Assembly: GCF_014898055.3 (NCBI RefSeq)
Contig: NW_026555331.1
Location: forward strand, 100,896,684 to 100,960,683
DNA length: 64,000 nt
DNA from: Talpa occidentalis
Lineage: Eukaryota > Chordata > Mammalia > Eulipotyphla > Talpidae
Reading direction: 5' to 3'
Shown here: positions 11,865 through 23,780 of the stretch, in pieces
Layout: each line of letters starts with the position of its first letter
How positions within the stretch are numbered: position 1 is the first letter of the stretch
Translations under genes and position numbers: made by a program
Notes under the pieces: generated by a model
Databases searched by the model: none
Seen by the model: only the letters and a program-made list of their open reading frames with translations
What the model was told of the DNA's origin: nothing

Positions 11865-12638
11865 TGTAACAGGGTGGTCCCCAGGAAAGGGGGAAGTTCC
11901 AGGTTCCCTGCCCCACCCAAGGGAGGGTGGAGCTGAGCAGGAAGAGGAGAAGCTGCAGAAGAGACTGAGGAAGGAAGCAGGATGGAGCCAGGAGACCTGG
12001 AACTTCCCCCTTAGATATGGTGGAATAAAAATTAAAAGGGGGGATTGTAACAGGGTGGTCCCCAGGAAAGGGGGAAGTTCCAGGTTCCCTGCCCCACCCA
12101 AGGGAGGGTGGAGCTGAGCAGGAAGAGGAGAAGCTGCAGAAGAGACTGAGGAAGGAAGCAGGATGGAGCCAGGAGACCTGGAGGAGGCGCTTGGAGCCTA
12201 GAGACACGTGAAGAAACTGCGCTTGTCTTTTGGTCGTGGACTGGGTGACACAGATGTGGGTGAGACCCGTAGGAGGTGACAATGGCAGCTTTTATCTTGA
12301 TGTTGATTTTGCTCTTTTCCTTCCGGGCTTGTCCGGTTGTTTGTGACCCTTTTCTGTGGGTCCCCACTGGAAGATGCTTTAGACTTGTAGCAGGCTTTGG
12401 GGCCTTGTTCTGGGCCGATCCCATATGGATGGACTTTTACCCACGAGGGGACGGGTAACTTTGGGTGCTTCATTTAGAAACTAAATTCTTTGCCTTACCT
12501 GTATTGTTTCCTAGTTTTATTAAAGTTCCTTTTCATTAAAGTCTCCTATGTTTTGTGTTGATGCGGCGGATGGCAGAACCCATTTAGAATAGGCAGGTTT
12601 GCGGGGTTTTGGGCTGCCCCTCTCCCTGTCCTATAACA
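11865..12638 (+). mobile_element. Solo endogenous-retrovirus LTR with internal duplication
   Basis: The element starts TGTAACAGG and ends CCTATAACA, near-inverted termini of the TG...CA kind. It is flanked by a perfect 4-bp target duplication (TAAC at 11861-11864 and 12639-12642). A 136-bp block occurs twice (11865-12000 and 12046-12181) with a 45-bp spacer. ATTAAA poly-A signals lie at 12519-12524 and 12535-12540. There are no gag, pol or env frames, so it is a solo LTR. The 4-bp duplication fits a class I (gamma-type) element. Orientation is inferred from the poly-A signals. Confidence 0.8.
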
Positions 12639-12642
12639 TAAC

Positions 12643-13099
12643 TTCAAATAGCAACATTTATGTGGACTTCAAACAAAAGTTTCTCATTGTGTAAGCATAC
12701 AGTAATCATTCAAATATGGGGCTTGTTCTGATACGTTTCCGTTTCGTTCCGTTCTAAAAAGAAATACTGTTTCCTATAAACATTAACAGGAGTTTTTATC
12801 TGGTATCCATCCTGATGAATTGGCTAGATGGATCTTTCAATTTCTCTGCAGTTATAAACTAAAAGTATGAATCGTCCTATCAAGCTATCAAGCCACAGCT
12901 AATCTTTCTCTCAAGGCCTAGGTGAAGTTCTGTTGTTTCTTGATCCCCTTCCCTCCATTTTGGATCGTAAGCCGCCTTTGATATCCGACGCCCCACACCA
13001 CGATCAAATCCCTCTCTTTTTCCTTCAAACTATTCAAGCAACCCGCCATCTTAGGCCTACTCAGCGAGAGCGGGCAGTCAGTTCTTCTCAAATCCTATT
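12643..13099. other. Intergenic sequence before the NUP42 promoter
   Basis: Unique sequence between the LTR and the CpG-rich promoter. No gene is seen. Confidence 0.5.
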
Positions 13100-13560
13100 G
13101 GGTAAAATCCACGCCTCTCAGCACCTGGGGGCGGGACAACAGGGAAAAGGCCTTTTCCGGGCGCGAAGAGATGACGTCACGTAGCGGCCCGAGCCCTAGG
13201 GTGGTTAAGTGCTCTCCGTTTGCCTAGAGTGTTGAGTGAAGACCGCTCCGTCCGCGTTACCATCGCGATGACCATTTGTCAGTACTTCCTCCAAGGCCGG
13301 TGCCGCTTTGGAGACCGGTGCTGGAACGAACATCCCGGCGCCAGGGGTGCGGGCGGGGGACGGCAGCAGCAACCCTCAGGTGAGGTTCCTCTCCATCCTC
13401 CTCCAGCCCCACCGAGAAAGGGCTGGCCTCGGGGTCCGGCGGGCGGGGAACGGGCCCCCAGACCTGGGCCTGAGGCTCGGCGCAGCGCCGCGGCGCACCG
13501 GTAACGGGACGCGGATGTGCTGATGTGCCCCCCACCCTCGCCGGTCCCGCCCTTGGAGCT
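13090..13560 (+). promoter_or_regulatory. NUP42: NUP42 CpG-island promoter with CRE
   Basis: The sequence turns abruptly CpG-rich here against AT-rich flanks. It holds an inverted CCAAT box (attgg, 13097-13101), a TTCCGG ETS-like core (13154-13159) and a perfect palindromic CRE TGACGTCA (13172-13179) about 90 bp before the start codon. There is no TATA box. This is a typical housekeeping promoter. The exact transcription start is not visible. Confidence 0.75.
13268..13379 (+). CDS. NUP42: NUP42 exon 1, CCCH zinc finger
   Basis: NUP42 (NUPL2, hCG1) is an FG nucleoporin on the cytoplasmic face of the pore. It docks GLE1 and supports mRNA export. The start at 13268 gives [19 protein letters not shown], aligning with the human N-terminus. 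The zinc-finger ligands are C4, C12, C18 and H22 (C-X7-C-X5-C-X3-H). The frame stays open upstream to 13220 but has no other ATG. G at -3 makes an acceptable Kozak context. The donor is gtgagg at 13380. The seven exons sum to 1260 bp, that is 419 aa, close to the human length of about 423. Confidence 0.95.
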
Positions 13561-15267
13561 GGCACGCAGTTTCTCTCCTAAGATTTATCTGCCCACTGGT
13601 CCCCGGTCGGTGTTTGTTGAGCAGGGGAGGTCAGAGATTTGGCCTTGCGTGCTAATACCAACCACAATTAAGTCAGAAGTACGTATCTCAGCTATCTTGT
13701 CCCTGAGTGGCTGTGGTTCGGCAATTGGTGTATTTCGACCAGACTCTTCCTTGCTTTACTGCGCTTCTGGGTACTTGTTTTATGTTTTTGTTTCTCCCTT
13801 CATACCCTGCACATAATTTGCCAAACTTTTTTTTGAAGGCGAGGCTGGCAACTGAGGCCAGTCAGACCTCCTAACTAGAGAAATCGCAAACTCCTTTGAA
13901 AACCTAGTAAAAGCTACAGAGCCATACCTAGACTTGCGCGTAAAGAGGGGAGGGTAGGACGCCCAGTTAAGAACTCTCGTCGTGAGGGAAAAGGAAGGAG
14001 TATAGAGGACCACTTTGACCTCTCCGGGCCTGTCTTTGTCGAAGCATTTGGAATCTCTCACTAGACCACTTGTGGATGATGCACACGGGCTACCTTCAAG
14101 GAGAGGAGCAATCAGTCAGAAAGCCATTGTAACGCAAGGTTGTTAAAGGTCAGAGGAACAGATTTGATTTTCTTAGGATTGGAATTTAGTCCCTGACAGT
14201 ATCAGAAGATGCTGTTCCCCAACTCACACCCACAAGCTCTTGCTTAGGGCTATTCATCTGACCCTTAAACATTGTGTTCAGTGTGGTTTCATGTGTGATA
14301 CCTCCTCTTGGAGACAGCCCTTTTACATCGCCCACAATTGGTCTAGTGAAATATTCCAAACCAAAACTTAGGACTCAGGGTCTAATAAGTGTGATTGTAT
14401 TAACAGGAACAACAGGCGGTAATATTTCATTCTGTGGAGACTTACTGTAAATGTATTAAGTAATTGTTGAATGGATAGATTGATAGATGAAAAAATAAGA
14501 TCTGTCAAGTAAATATTCATATTTAGCTCACCCCCAAAAATGAATGCTTCTGAAATTAATAAATATGAAAGCCAAAGCAACACATTTAAAAGGTGAAATA
14601 AACCTCTTCAGTTGTGTCATCCCCCAGAGGATTTGGAAAGTTAGAAAAAAAATAACATTACCACCTACTCGAGGGATCTCTTCCAGCAATGTGCTCTCAT
14701 TTCTCTTTGGTTTTATTAAGTTATTTTAGATTTGGGAAATGAATTTGACAAAAGAGTATAGTTCCCATCACTCTAGTTTTTAATATATGTAAATGCATAT
14801 CTCCCAATGTAGTCAGAAACACGGTGAATTATTTTGTTCCCCAACTAGGAAGCGATAAAATTTTGTAAAATATAGGGACAAAGAGGAAAGAGTCCTGTTG
14901 GTTCATTTTGATATTTATGAAATATTAGAAATTTACTTATAGAAGGAGGAATTCAATGCACTTATTCGCATGTGGTTATCTCTGTAATTTCCCCATGAAA
15001 GATAAATAAGTAGTTTTTTGTTTTACTTTAATCAGAGGAAAGACTGAGTCAGATAGATTTAAGTATATTCAAGGGTAGAGAGTAGAATCTTATCTTTTAT
15101 ATTCAACAAGCGCTTTAATACATTGTCCATTTTTCAGATGCGTTGAGTCATTATGTAATGTGTGCACATAATAAGACAACATATAATGAAATTTCTAGAG
15201 ATTTAAAAGATGAGTTGAGAGTGAAATTGCTGGGGTATTTTATTTTATTTTATTATTTTTATTTTAG
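13380..15267 (+). other. NUP42: NUP42 intron 1
   Basis: The first 180 bp belong to the CpG island; the rest is unique, AT-rich sequence. No SINE is present, which is unusual for this window. Confidence 0.7.
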
Positions 15268-15496
15268 GTAGTAACAGACGTGGATGGAATACCACCAACC
15301 AGAGGTATTCCAGTGTCATCCAGCCATCCAGTTTCTCCAAGTCCTCACCATGGGGGGGCAGCAGAGATCAAGAAAAGTCATCTTTCAGTTCCTTCGATTC
15401 TGGAACTTCAACTGGCAGAAATTCAGGATTTGGATTATCTCAGAACCCATTTGCATCTCTTAGCTCTGATGAGCAGAAAGGTGAAAAGAAGCTTTT
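15268..15496 (+). CDS. NUP42: NUP42 exon 2
   Basis: Reads [20 protein letters not shown], then a Ser-rich linker with [12 protein letters not shown], ending EKKLL. It matches human NUP42 after the zinc finger. Acceptor ttttag, donor gtaagt at 15497. The phase is consistent: two bases complete the Gly codon from exon 1, and TT starts the Leu codon that exon 3 completes. Confidence 0.95.
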
Positions 15497-16682
15497 GTAA
15501 GTGAAAGCCTTCAGAAAAATGACTACCCATTTGCTTTTTTTCAAAAGCACCTACAATACTTTCCTTAAAAAAGAAGTAATACATTATTAAAAACTCAAAA
15601 TTTAAAAAAAAAAATCACCAATGATCCTGTCACTTATAATCACTGTTTTGCATATATCACATTAGATACTGTTTCACTTAAAATACATCATCTCACCATA
15701 ACAATACAGTGCAAAATATGAGGTAACGTAAAGCAATTTTTGATCTTGGAAGTCACTTTATACCACCTTATAGGTTTTTTTCTAAAACTTAACTCAGATA
15801 ACCCACTGAAATTGATTTCCTTCATTATTTTGGTATAGCTTCATGGCATTTCTTGAGAACATTTGTAGTAGAATTTAATACTGTTGCCAAAGCAGTGCCT
15901 AGCTACCTGTAACTGTCTCAATTCCCAATTCCCAGGACAGAACTTAAATATTCTAATTAACCTCTTACTTCCTTTGACTAAATTAAAACAATGATGACCA
16001 TTTTGAGACGTGTAACATAGGTGGATGATTTTTTTTTTAAAAAGTGAAAGTACAGGGCCTCCCTAGTGGTGAAGGGGTTAAAGTCTCCACACTATCAAGC
16101 TATCACCAACCACTGCAACATGAGTTCGATCCTCAGTCAGGGAGCTAACCCATATGGTGCAGCAGACCTGTTTTGTCTGCTGCTCCACTCAGCAGAGTAT
16201 ATATCAGTAGATCGGCTTGTTCTGTTCCCCACTCTGTCTCTGGTGAATCGTCTCACCCCTGCACCTCTGACCTATACCCCAGTTCTTGTATGCATAAATA
16301 AATAAATCTTTAAAAAATAAATAAATAAATGTTTATGATGATGAACATAAAGATCAAGAAAGATTAAAGTTAGTATTGTGAATTTCATATATTTAGTTCT
16401 TTAAAGTATGTATGGTATGTGTATGGTATAGTTATAACTTGATAAATGTATTGGTTAGTGGTTCAGTATATTTGAAAATCAAATTTATAAACATCCTATG
16501 ATAATATTTTTTATCATAGTTCATATTTCTGAGCTTTTGCATTAAAGAACATTCTTTAGCAAATATGGGACAATTCTAAAATTATATATTCACTATGATG
16601 TAAAATTTCAGTGATTGAGAATTATAAATAATAAATTTTAGCAGCGGATAAAAAATGTCCTTTGTTTTTTTTTTTTTTCCAG
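15497..16682 (+). other. NUP42: NUP42 intron 2
   Basis: AT-rich, with one older SINE and a long T tract before the acceptor. Confidence 0.7.
16055..16331 (+). mobile_element. tRNA-derived SINE, older subtype
   Basis: Diverged head (ggcctccctagtggtgaagg), degenerate body and an ATAAATAAATAAATCTTT tail. No clear target duplication. Confidence 0.88.
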
Positions 16683-16777
16683 AGAAGGAATTGTAAGAGA
16701 TATGGAAGTTTGGGAATCATCAGGACAGTGGATGTTTTCGGTTTATTGTCCAGTGGAAAAGAAACCTAATATTTCAG
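16683..16777 (+). CDS. NUP42: NUP42 exon 3
   Basis: Reads [20 protein letters not shown] followed by [11 protein letters not shown]. It is highly similar to the human protein. The acceptor is preceded by a long T tract, and the donor is gtatct at 16778. Confidence 0.95.
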
Positions 16778-17195
16778 GTATCTAAGACACTGTATGTTTT
16801 TAAAATGGGCTTTAAAAATGTTATTTTTCTAAAACTAAAACCATGCTAAAGGAAGAAATTACAGTTGGAGTTTGGATATTTTTTAAAATATCCAATTATT
16901 CTAGCACCACTTCATAATTTAGAGATTGAGGTTAGAAGATTTTGTTCTTTTAAGATATGTGATTCTCTTGAAAAAATTATAAAATCAGGATACACCACCA
17001 TTCCATTTCTGTAAGTCCAGGAAGAAATTTTTTTCTTGGTTCCCTGCATGTACAACTTCAAAACCTTTTAACTGCCCTCAGTGAAGAGAAGAGTCACATC
17101 CTACCTGCCATTAGCATTAGTGCCTTAGCTGCCTGATTCTGTTCTGTGTTTCTTTCCTTTCTTACCTTTTAAGAAGAGGTTTTGTTTGTTTTGGG

Positions 17196-17458
17196 TTTTT
17201 TTTTCAAGATTTATTTATTTATGCACACAAGAACTAGGGTGTAGGCCAGAGGTACGGGGTGTGAGAGAATTCACCAAACATAGAGTGGGGAGCAGAATAA
17301 GTGTATCCAGTGAAATATACTATTGAAGGGAGCAGTAGGTGAGACAGGAGAGTTCTGTTGCGCCATGTGGGTCAGCTCCCCGGCTGGAGATCAAACTATG
17401 TGGCTGGCAATAGCTTGATAGCACTGTGTCTTTAACCCTTGTGCTACCAGGGAGGCCC
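17196..17458 (-). mobile_element. tRNA-derived SINE, older subtype
   Basis: Reverse orientation, from the tail aagatttatttatttatgca to the terminal accagggaggccc. Confidence 0.9.
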
Positions 17459-17759
17459 ACCTAAGAATAGTTACTTTTCACAAGGCATGTTGAGACCTTC
17501 CCTGGAGGTAGTTTTGAAGGTAGGGAACTTTATCTCCTTAACTTGGCTTAACATTGCATAGCATTCTAGCATTAGAACTAGACTACTCCTTTCCTTCCCA
17601 TTTTCTTTTGTCCATTGTCCCTAACGTCTTTCTGAGCTGAAACCTAGTCCACCATGCTTTTCCATGCTCACTCGGTGTTCCTGGGTCTCCTTTGCAGTCC
17701 CTCAGAACCCTCAGATTTATACCTGCTCATGCTTTGTGAGCATTTGTGTCACCCACGCC

Positions 17760-17915
17760 TTAGTTGTTCATCCATTCATTCAGTCACCAAGTATTTATTG
17801 AATTTCTTCCTTGTACCCAGCCCTATTCTGAATTTAGGGGACAGACTGAGGAGCAAGACAGACAAGATCCCTCCCTTATGAAACTTATATTCTTTAGAGA
17901 GGGAGACAATAACTA
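17760..17915 (+). repeat. Probable L2 LINE 3' fragment
   Basis: Contains the familiar sequence cattcattcagtcaccaag followed by tatttattgaat and, later, gacaagatccctccctt. These recall an ancient L2 3' end. Edges approximate. Confidence 0.5.
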
Positions 17916-18118
17916 ATATAAATGAAATAATTTCACATAATGACATTTTATGTAAAGGAAGTAAAGAAAGAAGTAATATACCTGTTTTTAATCAGTTCAA
18001 AATTGTACTTAATGCCCATTGCCCTAAAGCATGTGTTCTTAAAATGTGGAATGTGGATCCCTAAGTAGGGTTGCCAGGGAATTTGTGGGACATCCAATTA
18101 AATTTAAATTTCAGACTA

Positions 18119-18375
18119 GGGCCTCCCTGGTGTCCTAGGGGTTAAGTCTCAGCGCTCCCACTGCTACGGGTGAGTTTGATCCCCAGCCAGGGAGCTAACC
18201 CACATGGTACAGCAGATCTCTCCTATCTCACCCATTGCTCCCCTCAGCAATATATTTCAGTAAATCTGCCTGCTCTGCTCCCCATTCTGCTCTGGCGAAT
18301 CCTCCCCCCCAACCCCCAACACCTCTGACCTACACCCCAGTTCTTCTATGCAAAAATAAAAATAATCTGATTAAC
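18119..18375 (+). mobile_element. tRNA-derived SINE, older subtype
   Basis: Begins gggcctccctggtgtcctag. The tail is a diverged ATAAAAATAATCTG without a long A run. Confidence 0.87.
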
Positions 18376-18598
18376 AAAGAATAATACTTTTAATATGTAT
18401 GTCTCATGTAACATTTTGGACACATACTAAAAAAGTATCTGTTATGTTTGAAACTCAGATTTAATGGGGCATCCTGTATTATTTGCTAAATCTGGCGACT
18501 TGTTTTCTCGAGATCTTCTGGAGGCTATCAAGTTCAGTTGTTTTTATAATATATTAATTGCATTTTCAATTTGTTGATATTCACACTATTGGTGCAAA

Positions 18599-18697
18599 AG
18601 CATTAATGAGTAAAACTGCTTATATGTTAGCATTAATGAGTAAAACTGCTTTTATGTTAGTATTTAGTTGCCTCAAGGCAGAGGCAACTAAATACTA
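18599..18697. repeat. 30-bp tandem repeat plus 16-bp-arm hairpin
   Basis: Two copies of a 30-bp unit (18599-18628 and 18629-18658) differ at one base. They run straight into an inverted repeat with perfect 16-bp arms, 18658-18673 and 18682-18697, around an 8-nt loop. The flanks (ggtgcaaaag, then aatcgcaattaaaag) faintly resemble mariner/MADE1-type MITE ends. Confidence 0.7.
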
Positions 18698-20109
18698 GTA
18701 CACTAGCGTAATCGCAATTAAAAGGAAATTAATGCCATTTTTACTTAAAGGAAAAGTTATCCTTTTCCAATTATGTATCTGAGAACAGGTTTTCTTCATA
18801 CACTTCAGTCATGCAATATATTGAACCAATACAAGGCAGAAGTATATGTAAGGGCAGAAGTATATGTAAGAAACCAAAATTCTTCTATTAAGTCAAATAA
18901 GAGATTTACTAAAATAAAACAATGCCATTCATCTCACTAACTTTTTTGTTTTGGAAATAGTGTTTTCATTTTCATTGATAAATATTGGTTTCTTAGTTAT
19001 AAATGAATTAATATTTTCTATATTTATATCAGTTTTCATTTCAAATATAGTAAAGATTGACATGTGACTTGATGTAACCAAAAGTTCTTTGGGACTTGAT
19101 GATTTTTAAGAATGTAACAGGTCCTAAAACCAAAAAGTTCAAGAACCACTGTTCTTGGGATCCATTAGAGAGGTAACTTTTCCTGTATAGTTAGAATGAT
19201 TCTACTTTTGTACCACCTTTGAGAAATTGAGAAAATAGTCACTCAATTCATTTTTTGTGACTTGTAGTTCAGATAAGGAACTCCAGTTGAGCCTTGCTGG
19301 AATGAATGGACAGTAACTAAGGGACATTGTTCCTTTAGATAGAGTGGTTATCTGTACTTAGGAGATAACCCTGAATTTAGAAAAGATATCAGTTGGGGAA
19401 AACATTCCTGACAATGGCAAGTGCAAGGGCCTTGACATGAACAAGTTTGCAGACATGAACTTATTTGCAGACTAGTAAGACCTGAATCACTAAGGGAGAG
19501 TAAATGAAGGAAAAGTAGTGATATGATATAAGGCCAGAGTGGCAGCCAGAGACCAGATCATACGGGGCCTATTTGACTGGGCAGTCATGAGAGCTTTAAG
19601 TAAAGAAGGGATATAACCTGATTTGAAAAAGCTTTTTCCAGCTGTTGTGTGAAAAGAAATGATCTGTTGGGGGAACAAAATTGAAGCAGGGAAGTGAGTT
19701 AGGTGTCCACTGTTAAATAGTAGGTTAGAATTACTATTAGTGGAAACAGAATCGATCAAATTCAGGTTCTGTTTTGGAGCTGGAACTAACAAGATGCTAA
19801 TTGATTGCATAAGGGGAAAGAAAAATACAAGGTGATTTCTAGCGTTTTGGGCTTAAGCAGTTTTAAAAAATGGTAAAGACAGTTCTTAGAGGCAATCCAG
19901 AATTCTGGATTGTTTTGTTTATTTATTTTGATTACTTTGTCACTGACTTTGTATAATTTTGAGAGGATTACTTCACATCTCCATATATGCACAAGGTTGT
20001 TATTTGAATGTTTAGTTTTCTTCACTTTGAGATAGGTTCCTCGGAGTTACTGATGATCTGGGTTACAAGTAATTCTCTGTAGAAAATATTCTAGACTTTT
20101 TTTTTTCCT

Positions 20110-20700
20110 TAAGTTTTCCAAATTATAAAAGTTACAGCTATTGTTATAGACATGATAGAGAATACAGAAATATGTAAATAAAATAAAGGTTACCTGAAAC
20201 ATTTTGGTATATTTTTATTAAAATACATACACACAAACATTTCTTGTTCATATATATATATATTAAAAAAAATTAACATTGCTATTAATTGTGTGTTGTT
20301 TGTCTCTAATACTAAAATTACTGGAATAAATATCCTTATACATAATACCCTTTGTTTATACGTCTTATTATTTCATGAGGTTAAATCCTAGAAATTGCAT
20401 TAAGGTCAATGTGAACATTTGTGAACATTTTTAAGACATTTGATGCTTATGGTCATTTTTCCTCACAGAAAAGTAACTTTTTAAGTTCCTTGATGACAAA
20501 TAAGGAGAACGTTCATTTCACCACATCCTTATTAATGTGTCAACCATGTTTAATTTTGTCAGTCTGATAAGTAAAGCATTTTCACTATTTTAAGTTGTAT
20601 TTTTAAATAGACCTTTTGAATCTCATTCATTTATATAGTGGCTATTTGAATTATTTTGTTAATTGCCTATTGATTATCTTTGCCTATGTTGACTTATTTT
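20110..20700. repeat. Old LINE-like sequence
   Basis: Contains phrases common in ancient LINEs, such as ttaaatcctagaaattgcat and aattgcctattgattatc. The family is not resolved. Confidence 0.35.
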
Positions 20701-20725
20701 CCTTACATTTAAATTAGCTCTTCTT

Positions 20726-21002
20726 GGCCTCCCTGGTGGCGCAGCGGGTTGAGCACAGCGCTTAGAAGCTGTCCACAGCCTCTGCAGCACAGGTTCAATT
20801 ACCAGCCGGCCAGGGAGAGACCCACATGGCGCAGCAGACCTCTCCTGTCTTGCCCGCTGCTCCCCTCAGCAGTGTATTTCAGTCAGTCTACCTGTCTGCT
20901 CCCCACTCTCTCTGGTGAATCCTTTCCCCGCATTTCTGTCCTGTACCCCAGTTCTTGTATAAATAAAAATAAAACTTTAATAAATAAATAAATAAATAAA
21001 TA
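20726..21002 (+). mobile_element. tRNA-derived SINE, intermediate subtype
   Basis: Head ggcctccctggtggcgcagc with GGGTTGAGCACAGC, and an ATAAATAAATAAATAA tail. A short target duplication flanks it (agctcttct near 20716-20724 and 21003-21011). Confidence 0.9.
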
Positions 21003-21394
21003 AGCTCTTCTCCTGTCATATACATGGCACTTATTGTTTCTTCAGTTTACCATCTGCATTTTAATTTTGCCTATTGTAGTTTTTGACATAAAGAATTTTT
21101 TTGAGGCAGAAGTTTGTAGTCAGCTCTTCCTTTTTCTTTTCTTATTCCTTCTGCTCCATTTATCTTTAGAGTTATCCCCATTCAAAGATCAAATAGCCAA
21201 CTATATTTTATTCTAATTTTATACTTTATTAAGCATTAAATAAAGAGTAGGCTTTGGATTTTTCCATATGATTATAAAATTTTTCTAATGATCAACATGA
21301 GCATATTTTCTTTTCTAGCACCTCTAGCTTTACTATTCTATCATCAAACGTATTGGTATTTATTTTAAAGATTCCAATTGATTCCTCACTTCAG

Positions 21395-21471
21395 GTTTTA
21401 CAGACATTTCACCAGAGGAGTTGAGGCTTGAGTACCATAACTTCTTAACCAGCAATAACTTACAGAGTTAT
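21395..21471 (+). CDS. NUP42: NUP42 exon 4
   Basis: Reads [20 protein letters not shown] then NNLQSY, a conserved helical stretch. Acceptor acttcag, donor gtaagt at 21472. The exon ends on a codon boundary. Confidence 0.95.
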
Positions 21472-22197
21472 GTAAGTTTGTTTCCTATTCATCTACCTCA
21501 GATTAGCTGTTAATTGCTGTTGTCTTTTTGATGTGACTTGTTTAGAAAGTGGATAAGGTGTATAATTTTTTTCAGGAAAAGGTTATTTTATAAATTTCTT
21601 TGAAATTCATTGGTTATCTGAAATGGTGATAATGTATTTTAACTGCAGTAACTAAGAATGTCATTTTTTTATTACAAATTAACCAGCAGCAATCCCAGAA
21701 GTCAAACCCTTTCATCATTTGACAAACAATTATGAGGTATCTCGTAGGTGCAGCTACCATGATGAATGCCAGTAAATAAAGTTAAGTAAGATGCAGTCTG
21801 TTACACAGTTTAACATCCTTACATATCAAATACCAAAAAAATTCAAAAGCTGGGCTTGAGTAAATTGAATACCTAAAGGAAATGACATAAACTGTGTTTT
21901 CTGTGTCGCAGCCATGATCATGTATTTCAGCTAGTATTCATGTTCACCTCCCATCCAAATGCAACTCTTTGCTGCCAGGTACTTGTGATTCTTCACCAGG
22001 TGATATCAGGAGCTGGAGAACAGGATGAGACTACAGCTGAAATATCTTTGGCTAATAGGATCGGGTCAATGCAAATTTTACAATAGGCCATGAAAATGTT
22101 TTATAAACTTTTTGTAATTTTGGCAAATAAAGATGTGAAGTTGTTGTGGAGAGATTAAATTAAGCACTCAGTATTATTATTGTTCTTCTCTCATCAG
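21472..22197 (+). other. NUP42: NUP42 intron 4
   Basis: AT-rich, with no recognised feature. Confidence 0.7.
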
Positions 22198-22284
22198 CTG
22201 AATTCTGTCCAACAATTAATAGATCAGTGGAGGAAAAGGATAAATGAACTGAAAAGTCTAAATACATCAACTAATATATCTTTG
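22198..22284 (+). CDS. NUP42: NUP42 exon 5
   Basis: Exactly 29 codons in phase 0: [20 protein letters not shown] followed by LNTSTNISL. The heptad-like pattern suggests a short coiled coil. Acceptor ctcatcag, donor gtgagt at 22285. Confidence 0.95.
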
Positions 22285-22398
22285 GTGAGTATTGGAGAGT
22301 TTTCTGCAGGGATGTATCTTCTCTATAGCTTTTTTCCAGAGAATCTCATTTTGGATATGGAAATCAAAGCAACATTCTCTGTCAAGAATTTTGACACA

Positions 22399-22673
22399 GG
22401 GCTACCCCGGTGGCGCAGCAGGTTGAGCGCAGCGCTCTGAGGCTGTCCGCAGCCTCTGCAGCACGGGTTCGATTCCCAGCCAGCAAGGGGGATACTCACG
22501 TGGTACGGCAGACCTCTCTTGTCCCTCCCCCTGCTCCCCTCAGCAGTGTTTTCAGCCCGTCTGCCTGTTCTCCTCCCTGCTCTGTCTCTGGTGAATTCTC
22601 TCACCCTCTCGCACCGCTGGCCTGTTCCCCAGGTCTTGTACAAATAGATAAATCTTTAAAAAAAAAAAAAAAA
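22399..22673 (+). mobile_element. tRNA-derived SINE, intermediate subtype
   Basis: Begins gggctaccccggtggcgcag and has a canonical B-box GGTTCGATTCC. Perfect 15-bp target-site duplication (22384-22398 and 22674-22688). It starts 115 bp after NUP42 exon 5. Confidence 0.93.
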
Positions 22674-23497
22674 AAGAATTTTGACACACTCTCAAGAATT
22701 GTATCATCATTTAGAGTTAAGGACCTAGAATTGTTTTCTCTCTGGTCCTTAGTCAGAAAGGCACAGATAATTAAACTTTTCTAAAACTAGTTTTTAGGGT
22801 AAGATTTTTTACTTTGGTATAGTACTAGCTTTGGAAGTTTGACATGAATATTCCAGGTTATTATCAACATTTACAAAGAAATTGCTTTGAAAAATGATAT
22901 AAATGCACATTTAGACTGCTGTAAACTTTCATGACTGCAGGATTCTTACCACATGTTCCTTTCCTTACGCAGCAATGCCTTTAGGAGATATACCCACTCA
23001 TCTCAAAAGATACCAACTGTAGCATACTCATTATTGCTGTGTGTTAGTATTTCTCTACCCCTATAAAACGTTCTTAAGAACCTTTTTTTAAAATAAGATA
23101 TTTGCATTTAGAATTTAACATTTCCATATTTCCAGGCAGTTTGTTTCTACTTTCTAACAAACAATGTAAGAGTAGTATCTGCTTAAACTTAGTGAATGAC
23201 AGTCCCAGCACCCCACTACCTTCTTATATATGTGCTTCCCAGTAACTGGACATGTATGCAAAGCTCCTTTTTCTCACTCTTCAGTTGTTATACTGCAATT
23301 TGAATTTAGTAGGACTTCTTGGGAATATTCTGTCCCTAGGTGAAAAATGGTACAACATCATCTTTGCTGAGAGCTTTTGTAAAAGAGATAACAGTCCAAA
23401 AAATTTCCCTCGTGGTTGGAAGTTCCTAGTTTCCTAGGACCCTCCATAGGTGAGACAGACAACCATAACTGGCTTAGTTATTCATTCATTATACTTT

Positions 23498-23780
23498 TTT
23501 TTTTTTTAAAGATTTATTTATTTTTTTATTTTTACAAGCACTGGGTACAGTCAGAAGCGCGGGAGGGTGAGAGAATTCACCAGAGCCAGAGTGGGGAGCA
23601 GAGCAGGCAGAAGGACCGAAGTACACTGCTGAGGGGAGCAGCGGGCGGCAGGAGAGGTCTGCGCGCCATGGGGGACCCTCCTCCGGTGGCCGGGGAACAG
23701 CCGGGGATCGAACCGGCACTGCAGAGGCTGCGGGCAGCTTCGCAACCCAGCGCTCAACCGCTGCACCACCGGGGAGGCCC
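23498..23780 (-). mobile_element. tRNA-derived SINE, young subtype
   Basis: Near-consensus young copy. Perfect 17-bp target-site duplication (23481-23497 and 23781-23797). Confidence 0.94.

Larger units (their letters stand above)
16778..21394 (+). other. NUP42: NUP42 intron 3
   Basis: A 4.6-kb intron with three SINEs, a probable L2 fragment near 17760, a 30-bp tandem duplication joined to a palindrome near 18600-18700, and old LINE-like text at about 20110-20700. The remainder is AT-rich and unrecognised. Confidence 0.7.

Noticed and set aside
11752..12473. Overlapping minus-strand ORFs of 91-176 codons with repeated peptide blocks
   Set aside because: They fall inside the solo LTR and simply translate its 136-bp internal duplication. 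No retroviral protein motif is present.
13220..13267. N-terminal extension of NUP42 in the open frame upstream of 13268
   Set aside because: No in-frame ATG exists there, and the start at 13268 aligns with the known N-terminus and zinc finger.
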